64,000 nt of DNA, taken from positions 930,001 to 994,000 of the forward strand of contig CP103804.1 of assembly GCA_024919175.1 (NCBI GenBank). The letters are read 5' to 3'. The notes under the pieces are model-generated. The model had not been told where the DNA came from, did no database searches, and was given only the letters and a program-made list of their open reading frames with translations. The translations under genes and the position numbers were made by a program. Position 1 is the first letter of the stretch. Each line of letters starts with the position of its first letter. The DNA comes from Clostridioides difficile. Its GTDB lineage: Bacteria; Bacillota; Clostridia; Peptostreptococcales; Peptostreptococcaceae. This document shows, piece by piece, positions 33,333-42,173 of this stretch.

Positions 33333-34526
33333 ATGGATACTTTAAAGGAACTTTTTAAAATAGGAAGTGGACCTTCAAGTTCTCATACTATGGGGCCACA
33401 AAGAGCAGCGGAAAGATTTAAAAATGAAAATCCAGATGCAGAAAGCTTTAGAGCAATATTATATGGTAGTTTGGCTGCTACAGGGAAAGGTCACTTAACA
33501 GATTATATAATTGAAAAAACTATAGCACCAAAGAAAGTTGAAATCGTTTGGGAAGAAGATATAATAAAAGATTTTCATCCAAATGGAATGAAGTTTGAAG
33601 CTTTAGATAAAGATGGAAATGTGACAGCCGAATGGACTGTATATTCTGTTGGTGGAGGAACTATAGCAGAAGAAGGTCAAAGAAACAGTAAAAGCAATAG
33701 TATATATCACCTAGACACTATGGATGAAATAGTGAAATGGTGTAAGGAAAATAATAAGACTTTAGTTGATTTTGTGTTAGAATGTGAACCATCTGATATA
33801 AAAGACTATATAAAAACTATAAAAGATGCTATGAGAAAATCTATTGATGATGGACTAAGTACAGATGAAGTAATACCAGGTAAATTATTATTAAAAAGAA
33901 GAGCAAATAATTTTTATAAAGCGTATCAAGAAGATAAAAGTTTTTCAACACTTGTATATGCATATGCACTAGCAGCTTCAGAGCAAAATGCTTCTGGTAA
34001 TATAATAGTTACAGCACCAACTTGTGGTTCTGCTGGAGTAATACCAGGAATATTCTTTGCAATGCAAGATTTCTATAAATACGATGATGAAAAAATAATT
34101 GAAGCACTACTTGTAGCGGGAATAATAGGTAATATAATAAAAACTAATGCATCAATATCTGGTGCAGAAGTAGGGTGTCAAGGTGAGGTTGGTGCAGCTT
34201 GTTCAATGGCAGCAGCGGCAGTAGCATATTTAAAGGGTGGTACTATAGACCATATTGAATATGCAGCAGAAATAGCACTTGAACATCATCTAGGAATGAC
34301 TTGTGACCCTGTATATGGATATGTCCAAATCCCATGTATAGAAAGAAATGCAATGGCAGCTCAGAGAGCTTATGATGCAGCTAAGTATGCATTATTAACT
34401 GATGGCTCACATTCTGTCTCCTTGGACCAAGTCGTTGAAACAATGAAAGAAACTGGTATTGATATGATGGATAAATACAAAGAAACTGCAAAAGGTGGAC
34501 TGGCTAAACACTTCTTCTCTTGCTAA
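33333..34526 (+). CDS. sdaB: Iron-sulfur L-serine dehydratase, single chain
   Basis: The 397-residue enzyme deaminates L-serine to pyruvate and ammonia. It has a short beta domain (about 1-125; SGPSSSHTMGP at 12-22) joined to an alpha domain (about 160-397) with TCGSAGVIPG, VGCQGEVGAACSMAAAAVA and MTCDPVYGYVQIPCIERN, which supply the cysteines for the catalytic 4Fe-4S cluster. Single-chain enzymes are usually about 450 residues, so the beta domain is trimmed. AGGAGGA precedes the ATG. Serine fermentation is normal for this organism. Confidence 0.92.
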   Translation: MDTLKELFKIGSGPSSSHTMGPQRAAERFKNENPDAESFRAILYGSLAATGKGHLTDYIIEKTIAPKKVEIVWEEDIIKDFHPNGMKFEALDKDGNVTAEWTVYSVGGGTIAEEGQRNSKSNSIYHLDTMDEIVKWCKENNKTLVDFVLECEPSDIKDYIKTIKDAMRKSIDDGLSTDEVIPGKLLLKRRANNFYKAYQEDKSFSTLVYAYALAASEQNASGNIIVTAPTCGSAGVIPGIFFAMQDFYKYDDEKIIEALLVAGIIGNIIKTNASISGAEVGCQGEVGAACSMAAAAVAYLKGGTIDHIEYAAEIALEHHLGMTCDPVYGYVQIPCIERNAMAAQRAYDAAKYALLTDGSHSVSLDQVVETMKETGIDMMDKYKETAKGGLAKHFFSC

Positions 34527-34544
34527 AATTTAAAATTTTTTAAT

Positions 34545-34590
34545 AATAATTCCCCTGTTTTGATTTATGAAACAGGGGAATTATTATTAA
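34545..34590 (+). terminator. Terminator after serine dehydratase
   Basis: AATAATTCCCCTGTTT (34545-34560) pairs perfectly with AAACAGGGGAATTATT (34570-34585). Only ATTAA follows, so the U-tract is weak, but the 16-bp stem is very stable. Confidence 0.8.
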
Positions 34591-34732
34591 TGGTGAATTA
34601 TTTAATAATGCAAAATATTTTTATATTCAATTTAACTTTTTATTTTTAAATATGAAAGTATATTATATAATATTTTAATTATAAGAGATATAGAAATATT
34701 TTTATAATAAATTATAATTTGGAGGAGATTAC

Positions 34733-35851
34733 ATGAGAGAGGCATCGTATTTACAAGAACAACTTTATAAGCATAGGAATGCATTAAATCCTATTGCAGA
34801 GATTGGAAGAAAAGAGTATAAGACTTCAAAATATATAAGGGATTATCTTGATAAAATAGGCGTTGAATATGAAGTTTACTTAGAAACAGGAATAGTAGGT
34901 GTGATAGAAGGTAAAAGACCTAAAAAAGATATAGCTTTTAGAGCTGATATAGATGGCCTTCGTAGTGAAGAAGGTGTAAAACACTTATGTGGTCATGATG
35001 GACATGCTACTATATTACTTGGATTAATTGAGTATTTAAATGATAATAAAGAAGATTTAAATGATAATGTTGTATTTATATTCCAACCAGCAGAAGAAGG
35101 CCCAGGGGGAGCAAAAGCATTGATAGATGAAGGTGTGCTTGGAAAATACAATGTAGATGAGATATATGGGCTTCATATATACCCAGAATTACCAGAAGGT
35201 TATGTAGGTACAAGAGAAGGATACTTCATGGCTCAAATAGGAGATATTGATATAGAAATAGTGTCTAAAAGTGGACATGGAGCTATGCCACAAAATGGAA
35301 TTGATGGTATAGTGATAGCTTCAAACTTTATAAGTTCACTTCAAACTATAGTATCAAGAAATATAAGCCCAATAGACAATGCAGTTTTGACTATAGGTAG
35401 AATTGAAGGTGGGGCTAGAAGAAATATAATAGCTGAAAATATAAAGATGGAAGGAACTATTAGATGCTTTAGTCCAGAAGTGTATGAGAGAATGAAACTT
35501 AGAGTTAAAGAACTTGCTAGAGGCTTTGAATTGTCTTATAACTGTAAGGTAAATATAAATATTATGGATGATTATATAGCTGTTAAAAACGATAAGGACT
35601 TATATAAAGAGTTTGTAGAAGCTGTTGGAAAGGATACTGCTATAGAATTAGACCCACTTATGATATCAGAAGATTTCTCTTATTATCAAAAAGAAGTTCC
35701 AGGGCTGTTCTTTATGTTGGGAGCAAGAAATGAGGAGAAAGGATTTGTAAATGGGCTTCATAATATAAACTTTAACTTTGATGAAAAAATCTGTGTGGAT
35801 GCATTAAATGTTTATGCGAAATTATTAAAATATAAAAAAGCTATAGATTAA
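34733..35851 (+). CDS. M20-family amidohydrolase (N-acyl amino acid deacylase type)
   Basis: The 372-residue metallohydrolase has M20D blocks FRADIDGLR, CGHDGHATILLG, FQPAEEGPGGAKAL, GLHIYPELPEG and the C-terminal SEDFSYYQKEVPG. The dimerisation insert lies at about 170-290. These enzymes remove acyl groups from amino acids or derivatives. Because a DapH acetyltransferase is encoded nearby, this could be the N-acetyl-diaminopimelate deacetylase, but the genes are 6 kb apart on the other strand, so that is only a suggestion. Single gene, SD GGAGGAG. Confidence 0.85.
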   Translation: MREASYLQEQLYKHRNALNPIAEIGRKEYKTSKYIRDYLDKIGVEYEVYLETGIVGVIEGKRPKKDIAFRADIDGLRSEEGVKHLCGHDGHATILLGLIEYLNDNKEDLNDNVVFIFQPAEEGPGGAKALIDEGVLGKYNVDEIYGLHIYPELPEGYVGTREGYFMAQIGDIDIEIVSKSGHGAMPQNGIDGIVIASNFISSLQTIVSRNISPIDNAVLTIGRIEGGARRNIIAENIKMEGTIRCFSPEVYERMKLRVKELARGFELSYNCKVNINIMDDYIAVKNDKDLYKEFVEAVGKDTAIELDPLMISEDFSYYQKEVPGLFFMLGARNEEKGFVNGLHNINFNFDEKICVDALNVYAKLLKYKKAID

Positions 35852-36007
35852 AAAGTCTACATTTCATAGTGAATAAGTTGTAGATAGTTTGGATAAAAAG
35901 GTCAATTTTTTTGATGATACTGTAAATAACGTATATTTAAGATTATAAACAACATATATTCAGAAAGAATAATTTTAAAAAGTAATAAATTTAAAACTAT
36001 GATAAAT

Positions 36008-36066
36008 ACCCCTTACTTATTTGTATAAATTTCTTTTAATTGACAAAAATACAAATAAGAAGGGGT
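36008..36066 (+). promoter_or_regulatory. Long inverted repeat covering the SASP ribosome-binding site
   Basis: ACCCCTT (36008-36014) plus CTTATTTGTA (36016-36025) pair with TACAAATAAG (36050-36059) plus AAGGGGT (36060-36066), 17 bp with one bulged A. The right arm contains the Shine-Dalgarno AAGGGGTGA, and a run of Ts follows, so it could be a translational lock or an attenuator of the SASP gene. Confidence 0.65.
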
Positions 36067-36073
36067 GATTTTT

Positions 36074-36319
36074 TTGAAAGAAAATATGAAAAGAGAAAAG
36101 AAGATAACTAATAGCAAGAATACTAAAATATTGACAAATGATGATATAATGAAATATGAGATAGCCTCAGAACTAGGTCTTATGGACAAAGTTGGAGAAC
36201 GTGGATGGGCAGGGCTTACAGCTAAAGAAGCTGGAAGAATTGGAGGTATGCTTACATCACGTAAAAAGAGGCTAAGAAAGATTGTGGAGGGGCAGAATAA
36301 AAAGGATGAGTCAATATAG
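36074..36319 (+). CDS. Alpha/beta-type small acid-soluble spore protein (SspF-like)
   Basis: The 81-residue basic protein has the alpha/beta SASP pattern KYEIASELGLMDKV near 26-39 and GLTAKEAGRIGGML near 45-58, with the conserved Gly-Gly. The Lys-rich N-terminus and C-terminal basic tail (TSRKKRLRKI) extend beyond classical 60-70 residue SASPs and resemble the SspF-like branch. SASPs coat spore DNA. TTG 36074 is preferred, with AAGGGGTGA ending about 7 bases before; GTG 36065 lies inside that site. Expression should be forespore-specific. The gene end overlaps the next start by 14 bases. Confidence 0.8.
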   Translation: MKENMKREKKITNSKNTKILTNDDIMKYEIASELGLMDKVGERGWAGLTAKEAGRIGGMLTSRKKRLRKIVEGQNKKDESI

Positions 36320-37052
36320 TGATTTTGCGTTTGTATATGATGAACTTATGAATGAAGTTGATTATGATGGATGGGTTAAATATATAGAAGATATAATAGA
36401 TAATGAAGGTGTAAAAGTAAAAAATATATTGGAATTAGCATGTGGTACAGGTAATCTCACAATTCCATTAACTAAAAAGGACTATGATATAGCTGGGATT
36501 GATATATCTGATGAAATGCTTAGTGTAGCAAGAGAAAAGGCAGAAAAAGAAGGCGTAGAGTTAGTTTTACTTCAGCAAGACATATCAGAGCTTGACTTTG
36601 ATATATCTGATTTGGATTGTGTGCTTTGTGCTTGTGATGGATTTAATTATATAACTTATGATGATGATTTAGAAAATGTATTTTCAAAAACATATGAATT
36701 ATTAAAGAAAGATGGAATCTTTATATTTGATATAAGTTCATTTTATAAATTAGCTAACATATTAGGAAATAATATGTATGGAGAAAATAGAGAAGATATA
36801 GCTTATATGTGGCAAAATTACTTTGATGATGAAGAGAATTTGATTGAAATGGAACTGACATTTTTTATTAAAGATGAAGATGGAAAGTTTGAAAGATTTG
36901 AAGAAGTACATCAACAAAGGGCATATACTGAGGATGAAATAGTTGATATGCTTAAAGAAGCTGGATTTAGGAGTATAAAATCTTATGGAGATTTTACCTT
37001 TGAAAAACCTAATGAAGAAAGCCAAAGAATATTTTTTATATGTAAGAAATAA
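36306..37052 (+). CDS. Class I SAM-dependent methyltransferase
   Basis: The 248-residue protein starts MSQYSDFAFVYDELM and has motif I LELACGTGNLTIPL (about 41-54), motif II AGIDISDEML, LQQDISELDF and the late LLKKDGIFIFDISS. The long insert after the Rossmann part (about 150-225) matches a common Firmicutes methyltransferase family of unknown substrate. ATG 36306 follows AAAAAGG and lies inside the end of the SASP gene (14-base overlap), so the two are translationally coupled, which is odd for a spore-only and a housekeeping-type gene. Confidence 0.85.
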   Translation: MSQYSDFAFVYDELMNEVDYDGWVKYIEDIIDNEGVKVKNILELACGTGNLTIPLTKKDYDIAGIDISDEMLSVAREKAEKEGVELVLLQQDISELDFDISDLDCVLCACDGFNYITYDDDLENVFSKTYELLKKDGIFIFDISSFYKLANILGNNMYGENREDIAYMWQNYFDDEENLIEMELTFFIKDEDGKFERFEEVHQQRAYTEDEIVDMLKEAGFRSIKSYGDFTFEKPNEESQRIFFICKK

Positions 37053-37217
37053 GGATTTTATTATTGTGTGTAAAAATAAGTGCCATTGATATAAAATAGA
37101 ACTGATGAAAATAGAAAATATTATTAGTAAAAATAGAAGAAGTAGAGTTTTCTGTGTTAAAAATTAAAGTAATAATATAGAAAAATAGTATGATTAACAA
37201 AATGTGGAGGAATACAA

Positions 37218-38093
37218 ATGAGAGATTATGTACTAAGAGCTACATCAGGAAATGGTCAAGTTAGAGCATTTGTTGCAACTACTAGAAATACAGTGGAAGA
37301 AGCCAGAAGATTACATGAAACTACAAAAGTAGCAACAGCAGCACTGGGTAGAACATTAACAGCAACATCTATAATGGGATTGATGATGAAAAATGACAGT
37401 GACAAATTGACTGTAATAATAAAAGGTGGTGGACCAATTGGAACTATCATCACAACAGCAAATTCTAAGGGAATAGTAAAAGGCTATGTAGGAAATCCTC
37501 ATGTAGAAGTTGAAGATTATTCAAATGGAAAGCTGAATGTTGCCGCAGCAGTGGGTACAGAAGGTGTTGTAAAAGTTATTAAAGACTTAGGTCTTAGAGA
37601 GCCATACAATGGAACTTATCCATTAGTAAGTGGAGAAATCGCAGAAGACTTTACTTATTACTTTGCAGTATCAGAACAAACTCCATCAGTGGTGGCTTTA
37701 GGTGTTCTTACAAAAGAGGATGAAGTTGAGTTTGCTGGAGGTTTTATAGTTCAACTAATGCCAGATGCAGAAGAAGAAACTATCGCAAAACTAGAAGAAA
37801 ATGTAGCTAAATTACCTTCAATAACTAATATGTTAAAGGAAGGAAACTTACCAGAAGATATATTGAATAAAGTTCTAGATGGTCTAGAGCCTAAAGTACT
37901 TGATACTTGTGAAGTTGGATTTGAATGTGAATGTTCAAAGGAAAGAGTAAAAACTGCTTTAGTTGCAATAGGTAAAAAATCTTTGGCTCAAATAATAGAA
38001 GAAGATAAACAGGCAGAAGTTGGGTGTCAGTTCTGTAACGAGAAATATATGTATAATGAAGAAGAGTTGCTTGAGATTTTAAAGGAAATGTAG
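37218..38093 (+). CDS. hslO: Hsp33 redox-regulated chaperone
   Basis: The 291-residue chaperone is activated by oxidation. The N-terminal domain (1-180) begins MRDYVLRAT, the linker lies about 185-230, and the C-terminal zinc switch is CEC (near 236-238) followed by CQFC (near 269-272), the four ligands of the CxC-CxxC center. Full-length. GTGGAGG precedes the ATG. Protects proteins during oxidative stress, relevant for an anaerobe exposed to air or host oxidants. Confidence 0.95.
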   Translation: MRDYVLRATSGNGQVRAFVATTRNTVEEARRLHETTKVATAALGRTLTATSIMGLMMKNDSDKLTVIIKGGGPIGTIITTANSKGIVKGYVGNPHVEVEDYSNGKLNVAAAVGTEGVVKVIKDLGLREPYNGTYPLVSGEIAEDFTYYFAVSEQTPSVVALGVLTKEDEVEFAGGFIVQLMPDAEEETIAKLEENVAKLPSITNMLKEGNLPEDILNKVLDGLEPKVLDTCEVGFECECSKERVKTALVAIGKKSLAQIIEEDKQAEVGCQFCNEKYMYNEEELLEILKEM

Positions 38094-38302
38094 AATAAAA
38101 GGAACATGAAACATTAAAATATTAGCATTAAATAGTAGAATATTAAGATAGTAGCATTAATATTAGTATATTAAAATATCAAGTATTAATATAGAAATTG
38201 AAATATAATTCATTAAAAATAAGAGTTATATATTTAAGGTATGTTAAGTAAGATAAACTAAGAGATGTTGAGAAAGATAAACTTAATAAATTTTAAGAAT
38301 TA

Positions 38303-38354
38303 AAGGGCTTTCTAATCGTAGTATTTGTAATATTGCGATTGGAGAGCTTTTTTA
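38303..38354 (+). terminator. Terminator after hslO
   Basis: AAAGGGCTTTCTAATCG (about 38303-38319) pairs with CGATTGGAGAGCTTTTTT (about 38336-38353) with some mismatches and ends in Ts. The remainder of 38094-38482 is A+T-rich, with a loose repeat of TTAAAATATTA/TAGCATTAA (about 38110-38180) but no gene. Confidence 0.75.
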
Positions 38355-38482
38355 GTTAATTGTGGCTTGTGTCAAAGATTGTATAAAGCTACAAATTATT
38401 GTAAAATAATTTGTATATTTTAACCTATTTACAACAAAAATTTATAAGATATTTGAATTGATAAAAGGAGAAAATTTTAAGA

Positions 38483-39283
38483 ATGAAAAACAAAAAAAAG
38501 CACATAGTCATAAGTATATTAATAATATTTATGATATTTATAATGGCTATTAATCTTAATGGTAAACTCGAGACACCTATTCCACAGAGCAATAGCAGAA
38601 AGTTTAAATCTAATGCTGTATTTTACCCACAGCATCAAGATGATGAAGTTCTATGGGGAGGGAGTGCTATTGTCAATGCAATAAAACAATGTGGGGCTGA
38701 TAATGTATATGTTGTGTTGGTATCAGATGGTTCTGGAGTGAACGTTTTTAGAGCTAATACTAGATTTAGAAATTTGACTAGGAAACAAAAGGAAGAACTT
38801 AGGAATAATGAGTTTAAGTCAGCATTAAGAGAACTTGGAGTAAAACCAAAAAATATAATTATACTTGCTGATATAGATAAAAAAGAGGGAACACATTATA
38901 AGCTAATGGAAAAGACTATATTGGATTTTGAACATAAATTTAAGGGAGATGTCACTCATATAGCTCATCATTATAAATATGATGACCACATAATGCATAG
39001 AAAAAATGGGGTAGTTTTAAAGAAGCTTAAACGTGAACGCAAGATAAAAGATGATTTATACTTTATAAAACCAAAATATGTAAAGTACATACCAAGAAAT
39101 GAAAGAGCTATCTATAAAGCAACTAATTTTAATGACTATAGTAAGGTTAAAAGCGCATGTTATGAATATAAGGTTGTAAACTCAAAACGAAAAATGTATG
39201 GTATAGGGTATATATCAGCACATAGCTATTTTGAACACCTTTTAAATGACCCTGAACTTACATCTGTTTTAAGTGAGGATTAA
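38483..39283 (+). CDS. PIG-L family LmbE-type deacetylase, membrane-anchored
   Basis: The 266-residue protein has an N-terminal hydrophobic anchor (about 7-25), then a LmbE/PIG-L domain with FYPQHQDDEVLWGG (the family HPDDE written HQDDE), VLVSDGSG and a later HHYKYDDHIMH zinc-ligand block. Family members remove acetyl from GlcNAc-type sugars. Here the catalytic domain is likely outside the membrane, suggesting a cell-envelope glycan as substrate. AAAGGAG lies about 12 bases before the ATG. Single gene. Confidence 0.82.
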   Translation: MKNKKKHIVISILIIFMIFIMAINLNGKLETPIPQSNSRKFKSNAVFYPQHQDDEVLWGGSAIVNAIKQCGADNVYVVLVSDGSGVNVFRANTRFRNLTRKQKEELRNNEFKSALRELGVKPKNIIILADIDKKEGTHYKLMEKTILDFEHKFKGDVTHIAHHYKYDDHIMHRKNGVVLKKLKRERKIKDDLYFIKPKYVKYIPRNERAIYKATNFNDYSKVKSACYEYKVVNSKRKMYGIGYISAHSYFEHLLNDPELTSVLSED

Positions 39284-39378
39284 AGTAGTTGAATATAAAG
39301 CTATCTTAAAATATTATTTGTTAATGATAAAAAAGTATTTGAGAATAATAAAAAATATATTATTATTAGACAAGGTTT

Positions 39379-39426
39379 AGTATCTCAGTTATGATTTTAA
39401 AAATCATTTTGAGGTACTTTTTTTAT
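39379..39426 (+). terminator. Terminator after PIG-L gene
   Basis: TATCTCAGTTATGATTTT (from about 39380) pairs with AAAATCATTTTGAGGTA (to about 39416), followed by seven Ts. It belongs to the same stem family as the terminators at 5943, 19185 and 21643. Confidence 0.8.
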
Positions 39427-39567
39427 GCTCTTAATAAGTTTATATAGACTTTTTATATGAAATTTTAAACCCTACAGTATACAACCAAGGGATAGGTCAC
39501 GTGCTATAATCAGTCATGTTTAAATATTAATATAATTTGCTATAAAAACAATTTAGGAGGAGAAAGT

Positions 39568-41808
39568 ATGAATAATGAATTTATAGTTTTAAAAGGATGT
39601 AAGGAAAATAATTTGGATAATATTTCATTAAAAATACCTAAAAGAAAAATAACTATATTCACAGGTGTATCTGGTTCTGGAAAATCATCAATTGTTTTTG
39701 AAACAATTGCAAAAGAATCACAACGTCAATTAAATGAGAGATTTAGCACTTTTGTAAGAAGTTTTTTACCTAAGTATGGAGAAGTTAAAGCTGATTGTAT
39801 AGAAAATTTATCAACACCGATTATTATAGACCAAAGTAGACTAGGAGGGAATTCAAGGTCAACTTTAGGTACCATCACAGACGTAAATTCCTTTTTAAGG
39901 ACTTTATATTCTAGATTTGGAAGCGAGTATATAGGTAATGCTAACATGTTTTCCTTTAATGATGTCAATGGTATGTGTCCAGATTGTCATGGGCTTGGAA
40001 AAAAGCTAATACCTAACATGAAGCATATTCTTGATAGGAGTAAATCATTAAATGATGGCGCTATCTTGCTTTCAGGTTTTGGCGTTGGTTCTTGGCACTG
40101 GGATATATTTGCAAAATCAGGATACTTTGACATCGATAAGAAAATATGTAATTATTCAGAGAAAGAGCTGGAAAAATTTTTATATGGTGAGCCAGAAAAA
40201 ATTACAACAGAAGAAACTGGAAAAGTCAATATGACATATGAAGGATTAATGACTAAGTTCAATCGTCTATATTTAGGTAAAAAAGGGGAAATTTCTGAAA
40301 CTACTAAGAAAAAATTGAGTAAATTACTTATAGAAGACAAGTGTCCTGTTTGTAATGGAAGAAGGCTTCATGAAAACGCATATAAATCATTAATTAATGG
40401 CTATAATATTGCAGATTTGACAAGTATGCAACTTGATGAATTAGCTAAAGTTATTAAAGATATAAATGAGCCAGAAGCACAACCCCTACTTAAAGGGATA
40501 TTAGAAAAACTAAATAACATCATAGATATAGGTCTAGGATATTTAACTTTAGATAGGGAGACATCATCACTATCAGGTGGAGAATCTCAGCGTATAAAGA
40601 TGGTAAAGTATTTAAATAGTAATCTTGTAGATTTGATGTATATTTTTGACGAGCCAAGTATAGGTCTTCATCCAAGAGATGTTTATAAATTAAATAACCT
40701 TCTAAGGAAATTACGTGATAAAGGGAATACAATTATAGTTGTTGAGCATGACCCAGATGTCATTAAAATTGCAGACCACATTGTAGATGTAGGTCCAAAA
40801 GCTGGTAAGTATGGTGGTAAAATTGTATATGAAGGAAGTTATGAAAAATTACTTTCAAGTGGGACATTAACAGGAAATGCCTTGAATAAGTCTCTTTCTA
40901 TTAAGGAAAATATAAGAGAACATAGAGGATATTTAGAGGTTAAAGATTGTAATCAAAATAATTTAAAAAATATATCTATAAAGATACCTAAAGGTGTATT
41001 AACTTTAGTGACAGGAGTAGCAGGAGCAGGTAAGAGCACCTTAATTAAACACGAATTTTTAAAGCAAAATACAGGTGCTGTATTAATAGACCAAAGCCCT
41101 GTATCAGCTAATTCAAGGTCAAGTTTAGTAACATATAGTGGAATTATGAATGATATAAGAAACATTTTTGCAAAATCAAATGGTGTTAAAACGTCTTTGT
41201 TTAGCTCAAACTCAGAAGGAGCTTGTGATAATTGTAAAGGGTCTGGAATAGTACAGACAAACCTTGCATTTATGGAAAGTATAAAAAGTACTTGTAATGT
41301 TTGTGAAGGGAAAAAATTTAAAAAAGAAGTTTTAGAATATAGATTTCAAGGGCAAAATATAATAGAAATTCTTGAAATGTCAGTTTCAGATGCGATTGAA
41401 TTTTTTAGTTTAAAACAGATTAAAAAGAAATTACAGTGCATTGAAAAAATGGGAATAGGATACCTTACTTTAGGACAAACTCTTGATACATTATCTGGAG
41501 GAGAATGTCAAAGATTAAAGCTTGCTAATGAATTAAATAAGGAAAGTTCAGTGTATATATTAGATGAGCCTACAACAGGGCTTCATATGACTGACATTGA
41601 AAATTTCATAAATATAATTGAAGAGATTGTAAACAATGGAAATACAGTTATTATAATTGAACATAATATAGATGTAATTAAAAGAGCAGATTGGATTATT
41701 GATATGGGTCCTGAAGGAGGAGCAAAAGGCGGGCAAGTAATCTTTGAAGGAACCCCAAAAGAATTGTCTAATAATAAAATATCACTAACTGCAAAATATA
41801 TAGTATAA
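39568..41808 (+). CDS. UvrA-like ABC ATPase (short UvrA paralogue)
   Basis: The 746-residue protein has two ABC modules as in UvrA: Walker A GVSGSGKSS (about 33-41) with signature LSGGESQR and FDEPSIGLHP; and second Walker A GVAGAGKST with LSGGECQR and LDEPTTGLH. Zinc-binding clusters CPDCHGLG, CPVCNGRR and CDNCKGSG...CNVCEGKK are present. It is about 200 residues shorter than true UvrA (about 940), apparently missing the UvrB-binding insertion, so it is unlikely to act in standard excision repair. Such short paralogues occur near drug-resistance loci. The partner is unknown. SD GGAGGAG. Confidence 0.88.
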   Translation: MNNEFIVLKGCKENNLDNISLKIPKRKITIFTGVSGSGKSSIVFETIAKESQRQLNERFSTFVRSFLPKYGEVKADCIENLSTPIIIDQSRLGGNSRSTLGTITDVNSFLRTLYSRFGSEYIGNANMFSFNDVNGMCPDCHGLGKKLIPNMKHILDRSKSLNDGAILLSGFGVGSWHWDIFAKSGYFDIDKKICNYSEKELEKFLYGEPEKITTEETGKVNMTYEGLMTKFNRLYLGKKGEISETTKKKLSKLLIEDKCPVCNGRRLHENAYKSLINGYNIADLTSMQLDELAKVIKDINEPEAQPLLKGILEKLNNIIDIGLGYLTLDRETSSLSGGESQRIKMVKYLNSNLVDLMYIFDEPSIGLHPRDVYKLNNLLRKLRDKGNTIIVVEHDPDVIKIADHIVDVGPKAGKYGGKIVYEGSYEKLLSSGTLTGNALNKSLSIKENIREHRGYLEVKDCNQNNLKNISIKIPKGVLTLVTGVAGAGKSTLIKHEFLKQNTGAVLIDQSPVSANSRSSLVTYSGIMNDIRNIFAKSNGVKTSLFSSNSEGACDNCKGSGIVQTNLAFMESIKSTCNVCEGKKFKKEVLEYRFQGQNIIEILEMSVSDAIEFFSLKQIKKKLQCIEKMGIGYLTLGQTLDTLSGGECQRLKLANELNKESSVYILDEPTTGLHMTDIENFINIIEEIVNNGNTVIIIEHNIDVIKRADWIIDMGPEGGAKGGQVIFEGTPKELSNNKISLTAKYIV

Positions 41809-41925
41809 TAAATAAAATACAATAAATATAGATGATATATGAGTAAATATAATGGGTATATAATATGATAGTTAAGTTTAACAATAATAAATAAAATGAT
41901 AAATATTCAAATTTAATTAAATATA

Positions 41926-41976
41926 GTGTCAGAAATCCGTTTAAATATCAAGTTTTTAACGGTTCTGACATTTTTT
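41926..41976 (+). terminator. Terminator after the UvrA-like gene
   Basis: TGTCAGAA-CCGTT (from 41927) pairs with AACGGTTCTGACA (to about 41970), followed by TTTTTTC. Upstream (41809-41925) and downstream (to 42173) I see only A+T-rich sequence. Confidence 0.85.
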
Positions 41977-42173
41977 CTTATTTTCATGAAGATTGACAAG
42001 GTAGAATTTTTTATTAGTTACTTTTTAGTGCCTACTTGAAAGTTTGATATTATGACCTTAACATGTAATTTATGGAATAATTTACTTAGTGTAGTAAGAT
42101 GAGGGCTATCACTAAACTATAATTGTATAATTTGAATCTTATTAAGTAAAACTCATAAAAAGGAGTTGAGATA

